Shown: positions 1 to 10,843 of the stretch, piece by piece
How positions within the stretch are numbered: position 1 is the first letter of the stretch
Layout of the letters: every line of letters begins with the position of its first letter
Made by a program: the position numbers and the translations under genes
The notes under the pieces: generated by a model
What the model saw: the letters and a program-made list of their open reading frames with translations, nothing else
Databases searched by the model: none
What the model was told of the DNA's origin: nothing
NCBI GenBank assembly: GCA_949358305.1
Contig: OX442316.1
Location: forward strand, 19,279,293 to 19,343,292
Source: Strigamia acuminata
Taxonomy: Eukaryota > Arthropoda > Chilopoda > Geophilomorpha > Linotaeniidae
Direction: 5' to 3'
DNA: 64,000 nt

Positions 1-1332
<1,332 letters not shown>

Positions 1333-1377
1333 AACAAAATCGTTATTTTTTTGTTACATTAAAACCATCAAATACAT

Positions 1378-1674
1378 TCACCCGACTTTAAAAACAAAAA
1401 CAAACCAGGCCGCTCTTCGCACGTGATATGCGTTTAGACCAGATAAATAATAAAAATCGCGACGTCTGTTGATTTGAAACGTAAAAAGAGCGACGCTGGA
1501 TGCATTCGTCGTTTTCGTTTTTCTCCACTTGACGTGGCCACTCTCGGCTTCCGACGCTTCGTGTTTTACACCGACATTTGATGGATTTTGCGGCGTCCAC
1601 ATCATTCCTTTGCTCTGGATCCAACCGCTGTTCGGATTACCCGTTCCGCCGGTCTGGTGCACCAATTCCAGCAC
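1378..1674 (-). other. Unassigned open frame, possible exon fragment
   Basis: A minus-strand frame of about 98 codons (it starts LELVHQTGGTG and includes SGWIQSKGMMW) lies 45 bp upstream, in transcript sense, of the SEC23 blocks. A possible acceptor (GACAG) sits near 1686. It is more polar and less AT-biased than its surroundings, which suggests an old exon, but I do not recognise the protein and it is not the part of SEC23 that should precede the next block. 1691-1984, between it and the retroelement, holds nothing I can name. Confidence 0.25.
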
Positions 1675-1984
1675 AAATTGACCGTCTGTCGTGCAAATAA
1701 ATGCGAAAAATAATTAAAATGATTAAAACGATCAAAAATCGTCAATTTTTTACGATTTTACTCAATTATTGCCCAAATAAAAACTTAGATTACCGTTCTT
1801 GTTGTTCTCGGTATGATTCGTGCATGTTTCGTGATGTTTCGTGATGTTTCGTGTTGATTTGCGTCGATAAACAACGTCGGAGCGTTGAATTTCCGTTCGT
1901 GCACGAGTTTTTTGAGAAATTCGTGCGCAGTTGCGGTTGCTGGCACTCGTTGGGGTCCGTGGAACGTTGAGCACATCCAGAACT

Positions 1985-3003
1985 TGTTGTGACCCGACTG
2001 GACCGGGGTCAACGAAGAGTTTCTCTCGTGACCTCGTTTCGGGTGTAAGGGGAGCCGCAAGCGCGTCTCCCTTCCCTCAGTGCATTGACATCTAGTCAAT
2101 GGACAGGCGTCTGCCCTGAGGGAGTGGGGATGGCTCGTCCACCCCACCATTGGGTGATTCCGGTCACCTGTCAACCCCGCTTTGTGCAAAGGAATGTGCC
2201 TTGCACTGAGCGGGCAGAACCAACACAACCATCAAACGAGAAACACACGTAAACCCGTCGTCCTACAAGATCAGGCCCAAGTAAATATACTGGGATTGAC
2301 CAAGGACAAAGGACAATTTACCGTGAGTACGTTTGGTCAGTGTCAAACTCCGCAGAGTAACCTGCGAGATAAGATTACCACACTATTTTAGCACACCAGC
2401 TAGAAATAGTAAAAACCACTCCAGTTTAGCGAGTTGTGCAGACAAACGGTCGCACAAGCCTAAACTGCAGTAAAACCACGACGAGCGTTCCCGCCGCTGT
2501 GTGACCGCCGGGAGCCAGAAGAGTCCGCCGCTGTGTGATCGCCGGACACCACACAAAAACCTAGACAACAGCCCGAAGTAAGCCTTTTAACTAAGCATTC
2601 ACTCGCGCCCGACCAGCGTGAGCCCGAAGGACCAGCCAGAGACGAGCCGAGGACGCCATATTGCCACGCCGGCCCAAGACGACACCACGTTGCCACAACG
2701 AGGACGCCATCTTGGACACGACCGAGACAACAGACGACCTCGCCGATTCCAGCCAGCTTTCATCATACCTTTACCTTTCCATTTCCCTTCACCCATTCCG
2801 ATTTACCTTTTACCTACCTTTTATATATATATATATATAAGATATATCTGTACATTGTCCCACAGAATAAATCTATATTATATTTTACCTTTTATATCTG
2901 TGTAATCATTTCTTTGGGTAAACCGCTTGAGCAAAGCGGTAGTGAGTTAGTCGAATTAAGTAATCAACCCACGAGTTAGCGACGGTTAGAGTTGAGCGCG
3001 ACA
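1985..3003 (+). repeat. 5' LTR of the 13.5-kb gypsy-type element
   Basis: This is a 1019-bp repeat with TG...CA ends, matching 14469-15487. It contains a (TA)n tract at about 2821-2840 and an AATAAA at 2866-2871 that could serve as the polyadenylation signal defining the end of R. Two direct repeats of a CCGCTGTGTGA-type motif lie near 2497 and 2528. Confidence 0.93.
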
Positions 3004-3005
3004 CG

Positions 3006-3023
3006 TGGGGGCCTGTCCGGGAT
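3006..3023 (+). other. Primer-binding site, tRNA-Pro type
   Basis: Two bases after the LTR the sequence reads TGGGGGCCTGTCCGGGAT. It differs at two central positions from the well-known tRNA-Pro primer-binding sequence of gammaretroviruses, so a host tRNA-Pro is the likely primer for minus-strand synthesis. The exact match depends on the host tRNA, which is not in the window. Confidence 0.8.
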
Positions 3024-3075
3024 CAAGTCGAATAACTGATTCTAACCTGTGATTACATCATACCCAAAGCAAGAA

Positions 3076-6000
3076 ATGGCAGATAATACCCGAGTAACAG
3101 ATTCCGACTCCGACGCAAACAAGAGAGCCGGCAGTCGTAAAGGCGCCGACTATCACTTGCGATCTGGAGGTCCCTTACCCAAAGCCTCAGCGCACGAAGC
3201 GAGGCAAAAACGGCGTAAGCCTAAACCCGATCGTAGAAGCGCATCCGAGGCATCGCACCCGTCTCGCACCGAGACGAGGCAGCGATTGGACGAGACAGAG
3301 CGGGGTGAAGAGCAATCTCACTCCAAACTGCCGCGTTCTAACCGTGACGGCGAGACGAGCGGAAACGAGGTTTTATCCCGTAACCAATCGCCTCGTCTAA
3401 CGCACGACACCGAGGTGGGCAGTCCGAAAGCAGCGTCTCCGATACAAAAGACGGCCTCAAATACGACCGCTAATTCGGCACTAAACACGCCAATTACGCA
3501 AAGCCGCCCAGCTTCGGTCAGGTCCGAAGGACACAAGTCCAACTCATCCTCTGTCAAGCGTGTTTCGAGCCAGCCTTACAGCGTCTCGGGCACCTTGATT
3601 GATGCGATGCAATTGGCACAGGCGGAAGGAGTGAGATACACCCTTCCGACGGGGAAAATTACCGTGTACGAAACGTTACAGATCGTACGTGCAGCTTTAA
3701 AAGCGCACAGTGTATCCCCACAAATCACCATTGTTGAAGGTGCACACGCTCAACAATTGGTTGATTCCGCTCAATTTGAAGCGGATGCAGAGAACGAGGC
3801 TCGTCAAGCCATTCGCGAGAGACGGAGGAAGCTGGCGGAAAGAGAAGCGCAAGCTCTCGAGTACGGCAGAACCCAGCCCAATCCGACTACTCCCGAGGAG
3901 GTAGAAATAGTTGACCGAGCCCTGAGAGCACATCGATATGCTTTCCACTCGCAACAAGAAGCAGAGCGAGCATTTATGGCCAGATTGCGACGAGATGACC
4001 CGAAATCCGTCCGCAAACCAGAGGTCAGTTCATCCGAGCTGTCCGACGAGAGCCTAGAGGGAGACCCAAAGCGCACGCCGAAGGCCAAACCCAAACCCCA
4101 GCCGGAGAGAGCAACACCAGCTACTCCGCGCAAGAGAGATGCGTCGGCCAGAGAACAACAAACTCGGCCCCGCATGCAAGCTCTCGATTCAGCCACAAAT
4201 AATGCGATAACGCGATTAATCAACGCTAATAATGCTAGGCGAAATGAAGAGCAAGCTCTCACAAGCCAACAGCATGATAATCCACAAGGGACTGAGTGGC
4301 AACAACCAGTGCCCATCCTTAAAGACGACGAGTCGTCAAGGAGACAATCGCATGATCGCACCTCTTCGCGAGAAGAAGGCAAACGCGATGAAAGACCGAA
4401 ATATTTTCACTACGGAAATAGTGATTCGTCGTCAGATGGACTGGAGTCAAATGCACCCAGTCATCACGATTCGGAGAGAGGTTCCGGAGAAAGACGAAGG
4501 GAAAGAGAACGCGATGAACGCAGAGAAAGGGAACGTGACGACCGTCGTAGGGGCCGGAAAGAGTCAAACTCTTCACGGCGCAACCCGCCACGCCGCTCAC
4601 CGTCTCCCGACCCCAGCTCCGACCCCTCATCCAACGACGACAGACGAAAGGAAAAATCAAGTAATCGCCGGAAGAGATCCAACTCTCCGCGCGATAGAGA
4701 GAAACGACGTCGATCGGAAAATAGCGACCACCGACGGGAGGAGTTTCAGGACCTTCCCCGACAAAGCGCGTTTACCGATTCGACGGGTCGGCAGTATACG
4801 ATGGGAGAGCTTGGAAGAGCCCTACTCGGCTCGTTAAAAGCCGAGGGAATTGATCTGAGCAAACGAAACGATCGTAATCGTAGCACTGGTGACCGCGTAA
4901 AGAAAAAATACGCTGTCTCCCGACGTGACACCATGAGTGTTACCGGGAATATTAGGTGGCAATTTTATATTCAGAACCGTTTCGACGGGTCATGGAAAGC
5001 GGGAGATCGCTTCCTTGACGAAGTAATTCGAATTAAGACTGCCACTAAAGCCACCGTAGGAGACATGCTCACCCACGGTATTGTCGAGCTAATGACAGGC
5101 TCGGCACGTGAGTGGTACCAAGGATTGAAAGGCGTCAATTGGGACGACTTTTTAATGAGATTCGACCTGCGCTACGGCGAGACACCCGAAGAGGTGAGCC
5201 GAAAGATGCGAGGTCTTCGCCAGATGCCTGGTGAAACCATAATGGATTACGACATTCGCGCCAGATTGTTGTTCGAAAAGGCCCCGATGGAATTTCACGC
5301 CACGGGATTCAACCTTTTCTTTCTCGGCGGTTTGTCGGAATACTCGCAAAGGGTGCTACTTGAAGAAAGGGCACCGACAGGAGGTAGCTACGAGGAGATG
5401 AGCGCCTTCCTGTTCGAGAACACGATAGATATCGAGAAGAGATATTATTCCGCTTTACCAGAAGCGGAGAAAGCAGCGACCGCAAAACGTCTCAAGTTGA
5501 GTGCGGAAAGATATGGGGCGACAGATAAGATTATGCGCCCTACTGAATATCTTAGCGGTATAATGGAGCTGGCAGAAGCTAGCGTTGGTTTGCAAATAAA
5601 AAATAAACTGACATCCCCGCTGCCTTCCAACCCTTTGGCCGCCCCTAAAAAGGCACCGACAGCGTCAGCCATGCAAGCGACACTGGAGGAGGTCAAGGAG
5701 GGGGAGGAAGCCGAACAAAATGTCGGAAAATCAGACGAAAAAGAAGAAAAAGACGATTATTCGACGGACGAAGAAATACGAAGCTATCGCGATACCTTAT
5801 CAACGGGTTGCGATGAGGAAGGACCGCTAGTACATCTCATCCATCGAGATAGAGCGGTAGAAGAATTTCGCGCCAGGTTAAAACCAAATGCCGGTCGAAT
5901 TCCGAAGTATTTTCGGAAAAATTACACGCCACCGTCGAAAGCAGACCCTGAAAAGAAAAAATCGACTGAAGCCCCAAGAGACAAATCAAATATTCGCTGT

Positions 6001-6159
6001 TTCAAGTGTAACCAACCGGGCCACTACTCCAATGAGTGCCCAAGAACAGCGAAAGAAGACGCTAAGTTTGACGCGATAATGAAGCAGATGGCAGAGATTA
6101 AACTCGCCATGGCAAAAAACGAGTCAAAAAACGAGTCAGCGCAGGCGGCGAAGAAATAA
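3076..6159 (+). CDS. gag: Gag protein of the 13.5-kb gypsy-type element
   Basis: A 1027-residue structural protein. I start at the ATG at 3076 (context AAGAAATGG); the open frame begins slightly upstream without an ATG. The N-terminal half is highly charged and low in complexity; about residues 438-555 form an Arg/Ser/Asp/Glu-rich tract with SR-like and RERD-like runs, unusual for a Gag and suggestive of RNA binding or nuclear targeting. From about residue 629 (WQFYIQNRFDG) to about 800 lies a retrotransposon capsid-type domain, including REWYQGL and PGETIMDYDIR. A single CCHC knuckle, CFKCNQPGHYSNEC, sits at 975-988. At 1027 residues it is roughly twice the usual Ty3/gypsy Gag length, because of the charged N-terminal extension. 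The last codons carry two slippery heptamers, and the stop codon lies inside a predicted hairpin. Confidence 0.92.
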   Translation: MADNTRVTDSDSDANKRAGSRKGADYHLRSGGPLPKASAHEARQKRRKPKPDRRSASEASHPSRTETRQRLDETERGEEQSHSKLPRSNRDGETSGNEVLSRNQSPRLTHDTEVGSPKAASPIQKTASNTTANSALNTPITQSRPASVRSEGHKSNSSSVKRVSSQPYSVSGTLIDAMQLAQAEGVRYTLPTGKITVYETLQIVRAALKAHSVSPQITIVEGAHAQQLVDSAQFEADAENEARQAIRERRRKLAEREAQALEYGRTQPNPTTPEEVEIVDRALRAHRYAFHSQQEAERAFMARLRRDDPKSVRKPEVSSSELSDESLEGDPKRTPKAKPKPQPERATPATPRKRDASAREQQTRPRMQALDSATNNAITRLINANNARRNEEQALTSQQHDNPQGTEWQQPVPILKDDESSRRQSHDRTSSREEGKRDERPKYFHYGNSDSSSDGLESNAPSHHDSERGSGERRRERERDERRERERDDRRRGRKESNSSRRNPPRRSPSPDPSSDPSSNDDRRKEKSSNRRKRSNSPRDREKRRRSENSDHRREEFQDLPRQSAFTDSTGRQYTMGELGRALLGSLKAEGIDLSKRNDRNRSTGDRVKKKYAVSRRDTMSVTGNIRWQFYIQNRFDGSWKAGDRFLDEVIRIKTATKATVGDMLTHGIVELMTGSAREWYQGLKGVNWDDFLMRFDLRYGETPEEVSRKMRGLRQMPGETIMDYDIRARLLFEKAPMEFHATGFNLFFLGGLSEYSQRVLLEERAPTGGSYEEMSAFLFENTIDIEKRYYSALPEAEKAATAKRLKLSAERYGATDKIMRPTEYLSGIMELAEASVGLQIKNKLTSPLPSNPLAAPKKAPTASAMQATLEEVKEGEEAEQNVGKSDEKEEKDDYSTDEEIRSYRDTLSTGCDEEGPLVHLIHRDRAVEEFRARLKPNAGRIPKYFRKNYTPPSKADPEKKKSTEAPRDKSNIRCFKCNQPGHYSNECPRTAKEDAKFDAIMKQMAEIKLAMAKNESKNESAQAAKK

Positions 6160-6177
6160 TTTCTCGACCGTCTGCGC
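6114..6177 (+). promoter_or_regulatory. Tandem -1 frameshift sites plus hairpin at the gag-pol junction
   Basis: Two copies of the heptamer A_AAA_AAC occur at 6114-6120 and 6126-6132, both in register with gag codons (GCA AAA AAC and TCA AAA AAC). The -1 frame is the pol frame and is open from 6102. Six bases after the second heptamer, 6139-6148 (GCGCAGGCGG) pairs with 6168-6177 (CCGTCTGCGC), one pair being G-U. Inside it, 6149-6156 pairs with 6160-6166 around the loop TAA, which is the gag stop codon. Heptamer, 5-9 nt spacer and strong stem are the standard parts of a -1 ribosomal frameshift signal. The sequence elements are directly visible; their use is inferred. Confidence 0.8.
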
Positions 6178-6182
6178 CATTC

Positions 6183-9100
6183 ATGAAGAAAAAGGGGTTT
6201 AACAAAGGGTTCGATAAGCCGCCACCAGTCAAAGAAATGGGTAGTGACATAGCTAACGCCCAAATTCAAGACAGGGCCAACAACGCTTTGCAGGTAATTA
6301 CCGCAAACGCTGAGGCTGAGGCGGAAGAACCGAACCTACTGCTTGAAGAATTACCTCAAGTAGTCGAAGACACAGAAGAATTTCGTGTTTTCATGTGCAA
6401 CGTGGCGGTCGAATACACCAACCGCCTATGTATGTTGCCCATGACAATAGAACGTGAAAAAATTATGGGACTACTAGACTCGGGAGCAGATCGCTCGTTC
6501 GTTTCCGAAGACATAGTAGCATCATTGGGTCTCACCGATAAGATAAAAGGCGTTAATAAAAATATACGTCTAAAAACCGCCAACGGAATGGCGCGTCCAA
6601 AAGGAGTTATATTATTGACCATGGAGTGGCTCGGAGGAGTAGAACAGCACCCTTTCCTGGTCCTGCCCACATGCGACAGAATTTTTCTGTTGGGCTTAGA
6701 CCTCATGGCGTCAATGGAAATACAACCCAATCCAATAACGAAATCTTGGAATTATATCAGAAATGATAAGGAAAGACCCGCAATTGTCGTGCCACCAGCT
6801 CTTGTAAAAGAAGCGGCCGACAAGACACAGTGGGAGAAAGGCCTAAAGAAATTCGTTCAAGATTACGATTTTAAAGCATTCGTAACAGAATTGCAACGGG
6901 ACAATGTAGTGGAAACGCTTGTCGCCGACGCCGCTTTAGAATTAAACGAAGCGGCAGCCCTACGAAGGGTCCTACTTAAATATGAGGGGATCCTGTCGAA
7001 AAAACCGGGCCGAACGAATAGGGCTATTCACGAAATTAAATTGACGGATAATAAACCTATACGAGTTGCGTATAAGGGAATGAACCCGCAAAAACGTGAA
7101 ATAGTGCAAAAAATGTGCCAAGAAATGCTAGACAGTGGCATTGTCTCCGAGGCCCAGGGAGAATACGCGACGCGAGTTGTGCTCGTGATGCGCCCGGGCT
7201 CGGACCCACGCCTATGCATTGATTACCGCCCATTAAACGCGGTGACAGAAATAGATCCCATACAGATGCCGTCTATCGAATCCATTTTGAGAGAGCTTAG
7301 CCCCTTTTCTTGGGTTACGACGATGGATCTGTCGAAGGGATACTGGCAAGTTGAGATGAGGCCAGAGGATAAGTTAAAAACAGCATTTTACTCGCCAATT
7401 GGACGGTTGATGTTCAACGTCATGCCATTTGGTTTAGTGAATGCTCCCAGTACCTTTCAGAGACTAATCGAAAGCGTATTGGGTGATATCCTGCATCAGT
7501 TTGTGTGGGCATACCTAGATGACATAGTTATTGCCTCTAAAACATTCGAAGAGCACATTGAGCACATCGACCAAGTGCTCACCCGGCTGGCAAAAGCTGG
7601 GTTACACGTGCATCCGGGCAAAAGCAAGTTCTGTCGAAAGGAGCTTGCCTTCCTGGGTTATCGCATTGGAGTCAATGGTTTAGCTATTGGCCCCGAAAAA
7701 ATCGATGCGATTAATCGTTTCCCACCACCCGAGGACGTTAAAGGTGTCCAACGGTTTATGGGAATGATAAACTTCTTCGGCAGGTTGCTACCGGGTCTAG
7801 CTGAAGTGGCAGCCCCAGTTACCGACCTCCTGAAGAATGAAAACGAATTTGTATGGTCAAATGAGTGCAACATCGCATTTAATGCAATAAAGAGGATGCT
7901 GACGGAAGTCGGCGTAATGCCTCTACCCGACTTAAACCGGCCGTTCATATTACACACGGACGCCAGCAGAGTTGGGTTAGGAGCGGCGTTGCTCCAAACA
8001 CACGTGCGCGACGGAGTCGAACAAGACCTGCCGTGCATGTTTATAAGTCGCAAACTCCAAGGCGCTGAAAAGAATTACAATGCCACCGAGTTGGAGTGTT
8101 TGGCCGTTGTGTGGGCCATAAGGAAATTCAGAGATTATCTCGAATATACCAAATTTGTGGTCCACACAGATCATCAAGCGTTACAATGGCTGATGAAATT
8201 AAAAGAGCCAGCCGGTCGACTAGCCAGATGGCAGTTAGAACTGATGGCATGCGACTTGACCATTCAATACAAGCCCGGCAAATATAACGTCGTGGCTGAC
8301 GCTCTGTCACGGGCACCAGTGTCAGATCCAATCGACGCTGACGATGATGGCGAGGATGACTCCCGCATCATTTATTGCCCTACGAGTTGTCACCGTTGGG
8401 ATTTAAGGAAGATGAATGAAATTCCCACCGCGTCTCCGGCAGATGTAAAATTCTGTGGATTTTGGACGCGGTTATACCAACCAGCTGCTGACAATTACCC
8501 AAATGCAAGGAAGGAATTTAAGCTAGAGCGGAGAATAAATGACCCGCTTCTAAGCGCCTTCCACGCTCATGTCGGCGAGCAGATGCAAAGCAGTCCCCCG
8601 ACAAGGGAGGAAATAATTGTGCAACAAAAATTAGACAAGAAATGTCAGGACAGAGCTAGATTCGTACTGACAGGAAAATATCCGCCCAATCTAACCAGAA
8701 GGCAGAAGCGTCGTTATGCACACGAATCCATAGATTACCTATTGGATGACGGCCTTTTAGTGAAACATCACCCAAATCACCAAGATGACTTGAGTGAATC
8801 GGACACCGCAGTAAAGGTAGTAATACCTGCTTCCTTAATCGGTCGCGTGCTGTGGTTGTTACACGGGCACCCGCTTGCGAGCCATGCGGGAGTAAGCAGA
8901 ACACTCTATCGTGCTACACAGCTTTTTCACTGGACAGGGATGAAAAAAGATATTGCTCTTTTTGTCCACCAATGTCAGCGATGTCAAGCGTGCAAGCCGA
9001 GGAGTAAATCACCATTCGAAACTATTTTCTTAGGGCCTTACGCGCCTTTTGATTGTTTAAGTGTCGATGTGATGGGCCCAAAACCCGTTACGGGAAATAA

Positions 9101-10253
9101 AAATGCGTACATTATCGTTATAATGGACGTGGCAACTCGTTGGCCCGAGTTGTACGCCGTCGCTAGACCTTCAGCAGAGAAAATCGTTGAATGTATCTAC
9201 GACGTGGCGTTACGTTACGGATTTCCACGTAAAATTATATCCGATAACGGACCCCAATTTATCTCGAAAATTTGGGGTAAGTTTTGTGAGAAATTCGGGA
9301 TTGTGGCGTCACATACTTCGACCTACAATCCCAGAACAAATCCCGTTGAGCGACTCAACAGGGACATTAAATATGCACTAAGCATATTCACTGACATCCA
9401 CAATAGGTGGGATGAATACTTGAGGGAGATCGCGTTCAGCATACGAACAACAGTCTCGAGGACGAGAGATTTTTCTCCGGCCTACCTCAACTTCGCCCGA
9501 GAGCTACGAGTGCCTTGGGACCCACGAGTGGCAGAGTCGGTAAATGTGGTGGACCCAGAGAAACCACATGAGTATGTATATAAATTGGAGCAAACAATTT
9601 CGAGCACATACAAACATATGATGGCGCACATTTTTAACATGCGCGACCGCATTTTACAAGATAAAAGCGGTGGAAAATTTGTGAATTTCGAGAACAATGA
9701 TTTAGTGTGGAAGGACACACACATCCTCTCAAATGCAGCGAGAGGAATCACCGCCAGCTTGGCCGACAAGAGAGATGGTCCGTATGTGATCATCGGCAAG
9801 CATGGCGGTAACGCGTATAAATTACGCAAGCTCGAGGACAACACCGAGCATAAGTCGATACAAGTACGAGAGTTAACTCCGTACATTCCGGAATTCCCGC
9901 AAGAAATGTGGGCCAAAGGCCAAGTCAAGTCTAAAACTGACGGCCAAATCGTCGATATGTTCGCTGGCGAGTCGGAAAAAGCACCGCCAAGTGACAACGA
10001 GGAGTATTTCGACGCCCCTTCACCTCCGGTAAACGAGATAGTTGAATCCGTTCCGGATCCAATTTTGGTCGGGGGGGAAACAGGAGAAACTCCTGAAACA
10101 AACACAAAAAACACGGATAAAAAAGAAAACAATAATGAGGAGGTACAGACACAAAAAACAACAAAAAATATCGTACCTGCCTCGATCCGTAACCTGCGAC
10201 CAAAAAGAGATAATCCGTTCATAAAAGGCGGAAAGGTCGTAGGAAAGAAGTAA
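6183..10253 (+). CDS. pol: Pol polyprotein (protease, RT, RNase H, integrase) of the 13.5-kb element
   Basis: 1356 residues counted from the ATG at 6183. The frame is open from 6102 and overlaps gag, so it is probably made as Gag-Pol by -1 frameshifting. Domains in order: aspartic protease with DSGAD at 99-103; reverse transcriptase with the catalytic YLDD at 444-447 and the conserved MPFGLVNAPSTFQ stretch before it; RNase H beginning near 590 (HTDAS), with VHTDHQALQWL later; integrase zinc-binding HHCC around 894-945 (HASHAG..., CQRCQACK); integrase catalytic core with D in SVDVMGP near 960, D in SDNGPQF near 1021 and E in NPVERLNRD near 1056. The C-terminal 150 residues are acidic then basic, with no chromodomain that I can see. 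Catalytic residues are all present and the frame is intact. The domain order assigns it to Ty3/gypsy. Confidence 0.95.
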   Translation: MKKKGFNKGFDKPPPVKEMGSDIANAQIQDRANNALQVITANAEAEAEEPNLLLEELPQVVEDTEEFRVFMCNVAVEYTNRLCMLPMTIEREKIMGLLDSGADRSFVSEDIVASLGLTDKIKGVNKNIRLKTANGMARPKGVILLTMEWLGGVEQHPFLVLPTCDRIFLLGLDLMASMEIQPNPITKSWNYIRNDKERPAIVVPPALVKEAADKTQWEKGLKKFVQDYDFKAFVTELQRDNVVETLVADAALELNEAAALRRVLLKYEGILSKKPGRTNRAIHEIKLTDNKPIRVAYKGMNPQKREIVQKMCQEMLDSGIVSEAQGEYATRVVLVMRPGSDPRLCIDYRPLNAVTEIDPIQMPSIESILRELSPFSWVTTMDLSKGYWQVEMRPEDKLKTAFYSPIGRLMFNVMPFGLVNAPSTFQRLIESVLGDILHQFVWAYLDDIVIASKTFEEHIEHIDQVLTRLAKAGLHVHPGKSKFCRKELAFLGYRIGVNGLAIGPEKIDAINRFPPPEDVKGVQRFMGMINFFGRLLPGLAEVAAPVTDLLKNENEFVWSNECNIAFNAIKRMLTEVGVMPLPDLNRPFILHTDASRVGLGAALLQTHVRDGVEQDLPCMFISRKLQGAEKNYNATELECLAVVWAIRKFRDYLEYTKFVVHTDHQALQWLMKLKEPAGRLARWQLELMACDLTIQYKPGKYNVVADALSRAPVSDPIDADDDGEDDSRIIYCPTSCHRWDLRKMNEIPTASPADVKFCGFWTRLYQPAADNYPNARKEFKLERRINDPLLSAFHAHVGEQMQSSPPTREEIIVQQKLDKKCQDRARFVLTGKYPPNLTRRQKRRYAHESIDYLLDDGLLVKHHPNHQDDLSESDTAVKVVIPASLIGRVLWLLHGHPLASHAGVSRTLYRATQLFHWTGMKKDIALFVHQCQRCQACKPRSKSPFETIFLGPYAPFDCLSVDVMGPKPVTGNKNAYIIVIMDVATRWPELYAVARPSAEKIVECIYDVALRYGFPRKIISDNGPQFISKIWGKFCEKFGIVASHTSTYNPRTNPVERLNRDIKYALSIFTDIHNRWDEYLREIAFSIRTTVSRTRDFSPAYLNFARELRVPWDPRVAESVNVVDPEKPHEYVYKLEQTISSTYKHMMAHIFNMRDRILQDKSGGKFVNFENNDLVWKDTHILSNAARGITASLADKRDGPYVIIGKHGGNAYKLRKLEDNTEHKSIQVRELTPYIPEFPQEMWAKGQVKSKTDGQIVDMFAGESEKAPPSDNEEYFDAPSPPVNEIVESVPDPILVGGETGETPETNTKNTDKKENNNEEVQTQKTTKNIVPASIRNLRPKRDNPFIKGGKVVGKK

Positions 10254-10729
10254 AATAAATTACGAGTCGATGGCGGCACTAAAAATAAATGTAATCGACC
10301 GATAGTGCAAGCCATCACGTCGCAGAAAATTTCGCTAAGTCCAACAAAGCGGATATCGGTCGAATTCGCGTCACGAGATGGCGTGGAAACGCGGGACCCG
10401 TAGCAAAATTATCGGCACGGGTCGGATACCGCGTGCAAAAGACCCCGTAGCAGCAATCGCGCACGGGAGTGAGAACAAAGGAGACCCGTAGCGTAACATG
10501 CGCACGGGTAGGTGCGCACTAGTCTCAAACACCCGGGTTCTGGAGTATATTACCCAGAATCCATCGCGATTACCTCGTGTTCACACAGACTTCCGCTTTT
10601 CACAGCTGATCGCTGCATTCGTGCGTGATCCTCGTTTTTAACGTTTTACCGAGTTTTTCACCGAGTTTTTGAGATAGTTTTATCATCCTTTTTAAATCGT
10701 GATTGAGATTTTTGTGCGCGCTCCTCGCC
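10254..10729 (+). promoter_or_regulatory. Spacer between pol and ORF3 with three tandem hairpins and a TATA-like motif
   Basis: Three near-repeats can each fold into a stem: ACCCGT 10396-10401 with ACGGGT 10417-10422; CCCGT 10444-10448 with ACGGG 10463-10467; ACCCGT 10484-10489 with ACGGGT 10504-10509. Each loop starts with AGC and the units are spaced 44 and 40 bp apart. TATATTA at 10546-10552, with TCAC at 10581-10584 about 33 bp later, could be an internal promoter for the downstream ORF. An RNA-export or packaging element is the alternative. The repeats are clear, the roles are not. Confidence 0.45.
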
Positions 10730-10843
10730 ATGGACGAGGAAGAGAACGACGTGCTGGCCATCGAGCACGAGGACGAGGAAAACTGGGACCGCGATGTAAA
10801 CCAAGTCCAGCCCGATCAGGTAGAAGTCGGCATCGGCACATGA
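10730..10843 (+). CDS. Short acidic ORF, probable first exon of ORF3
   Basis: An ATG in strong context (CGCCATGG) opens a 37-codon frame ending in TGA at 10841-10843. It is rich in Glu and Asp (it starts MDEEENDVLAIEHEDEE). Inside it CAG|GTAGAAGT at 10817-10821 is a good splice donor, falling exactly after codon 30. The nearest strong acceptor, TTCTCCATCCTTCCAG, ends at 11666, directly before the ATG of the next long ORF, and the two frames would then be in phase. I infer that the coding part is 10730-10819 and that the remainder is read only in unspliced RNA. As a stand-alone 37-residue peptide it matches nothing I know. Confidence 0.5.
   Translation: MDEEENDVLAIEHEDEENWDRDVNQVQPDQVEVGIGT

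Noticed and set aside
9482-10318. 278-codon minus-strand ORF opposite pol
   Set aside because: It is antisense to the conserved integrase C-terminus and has no independent support.
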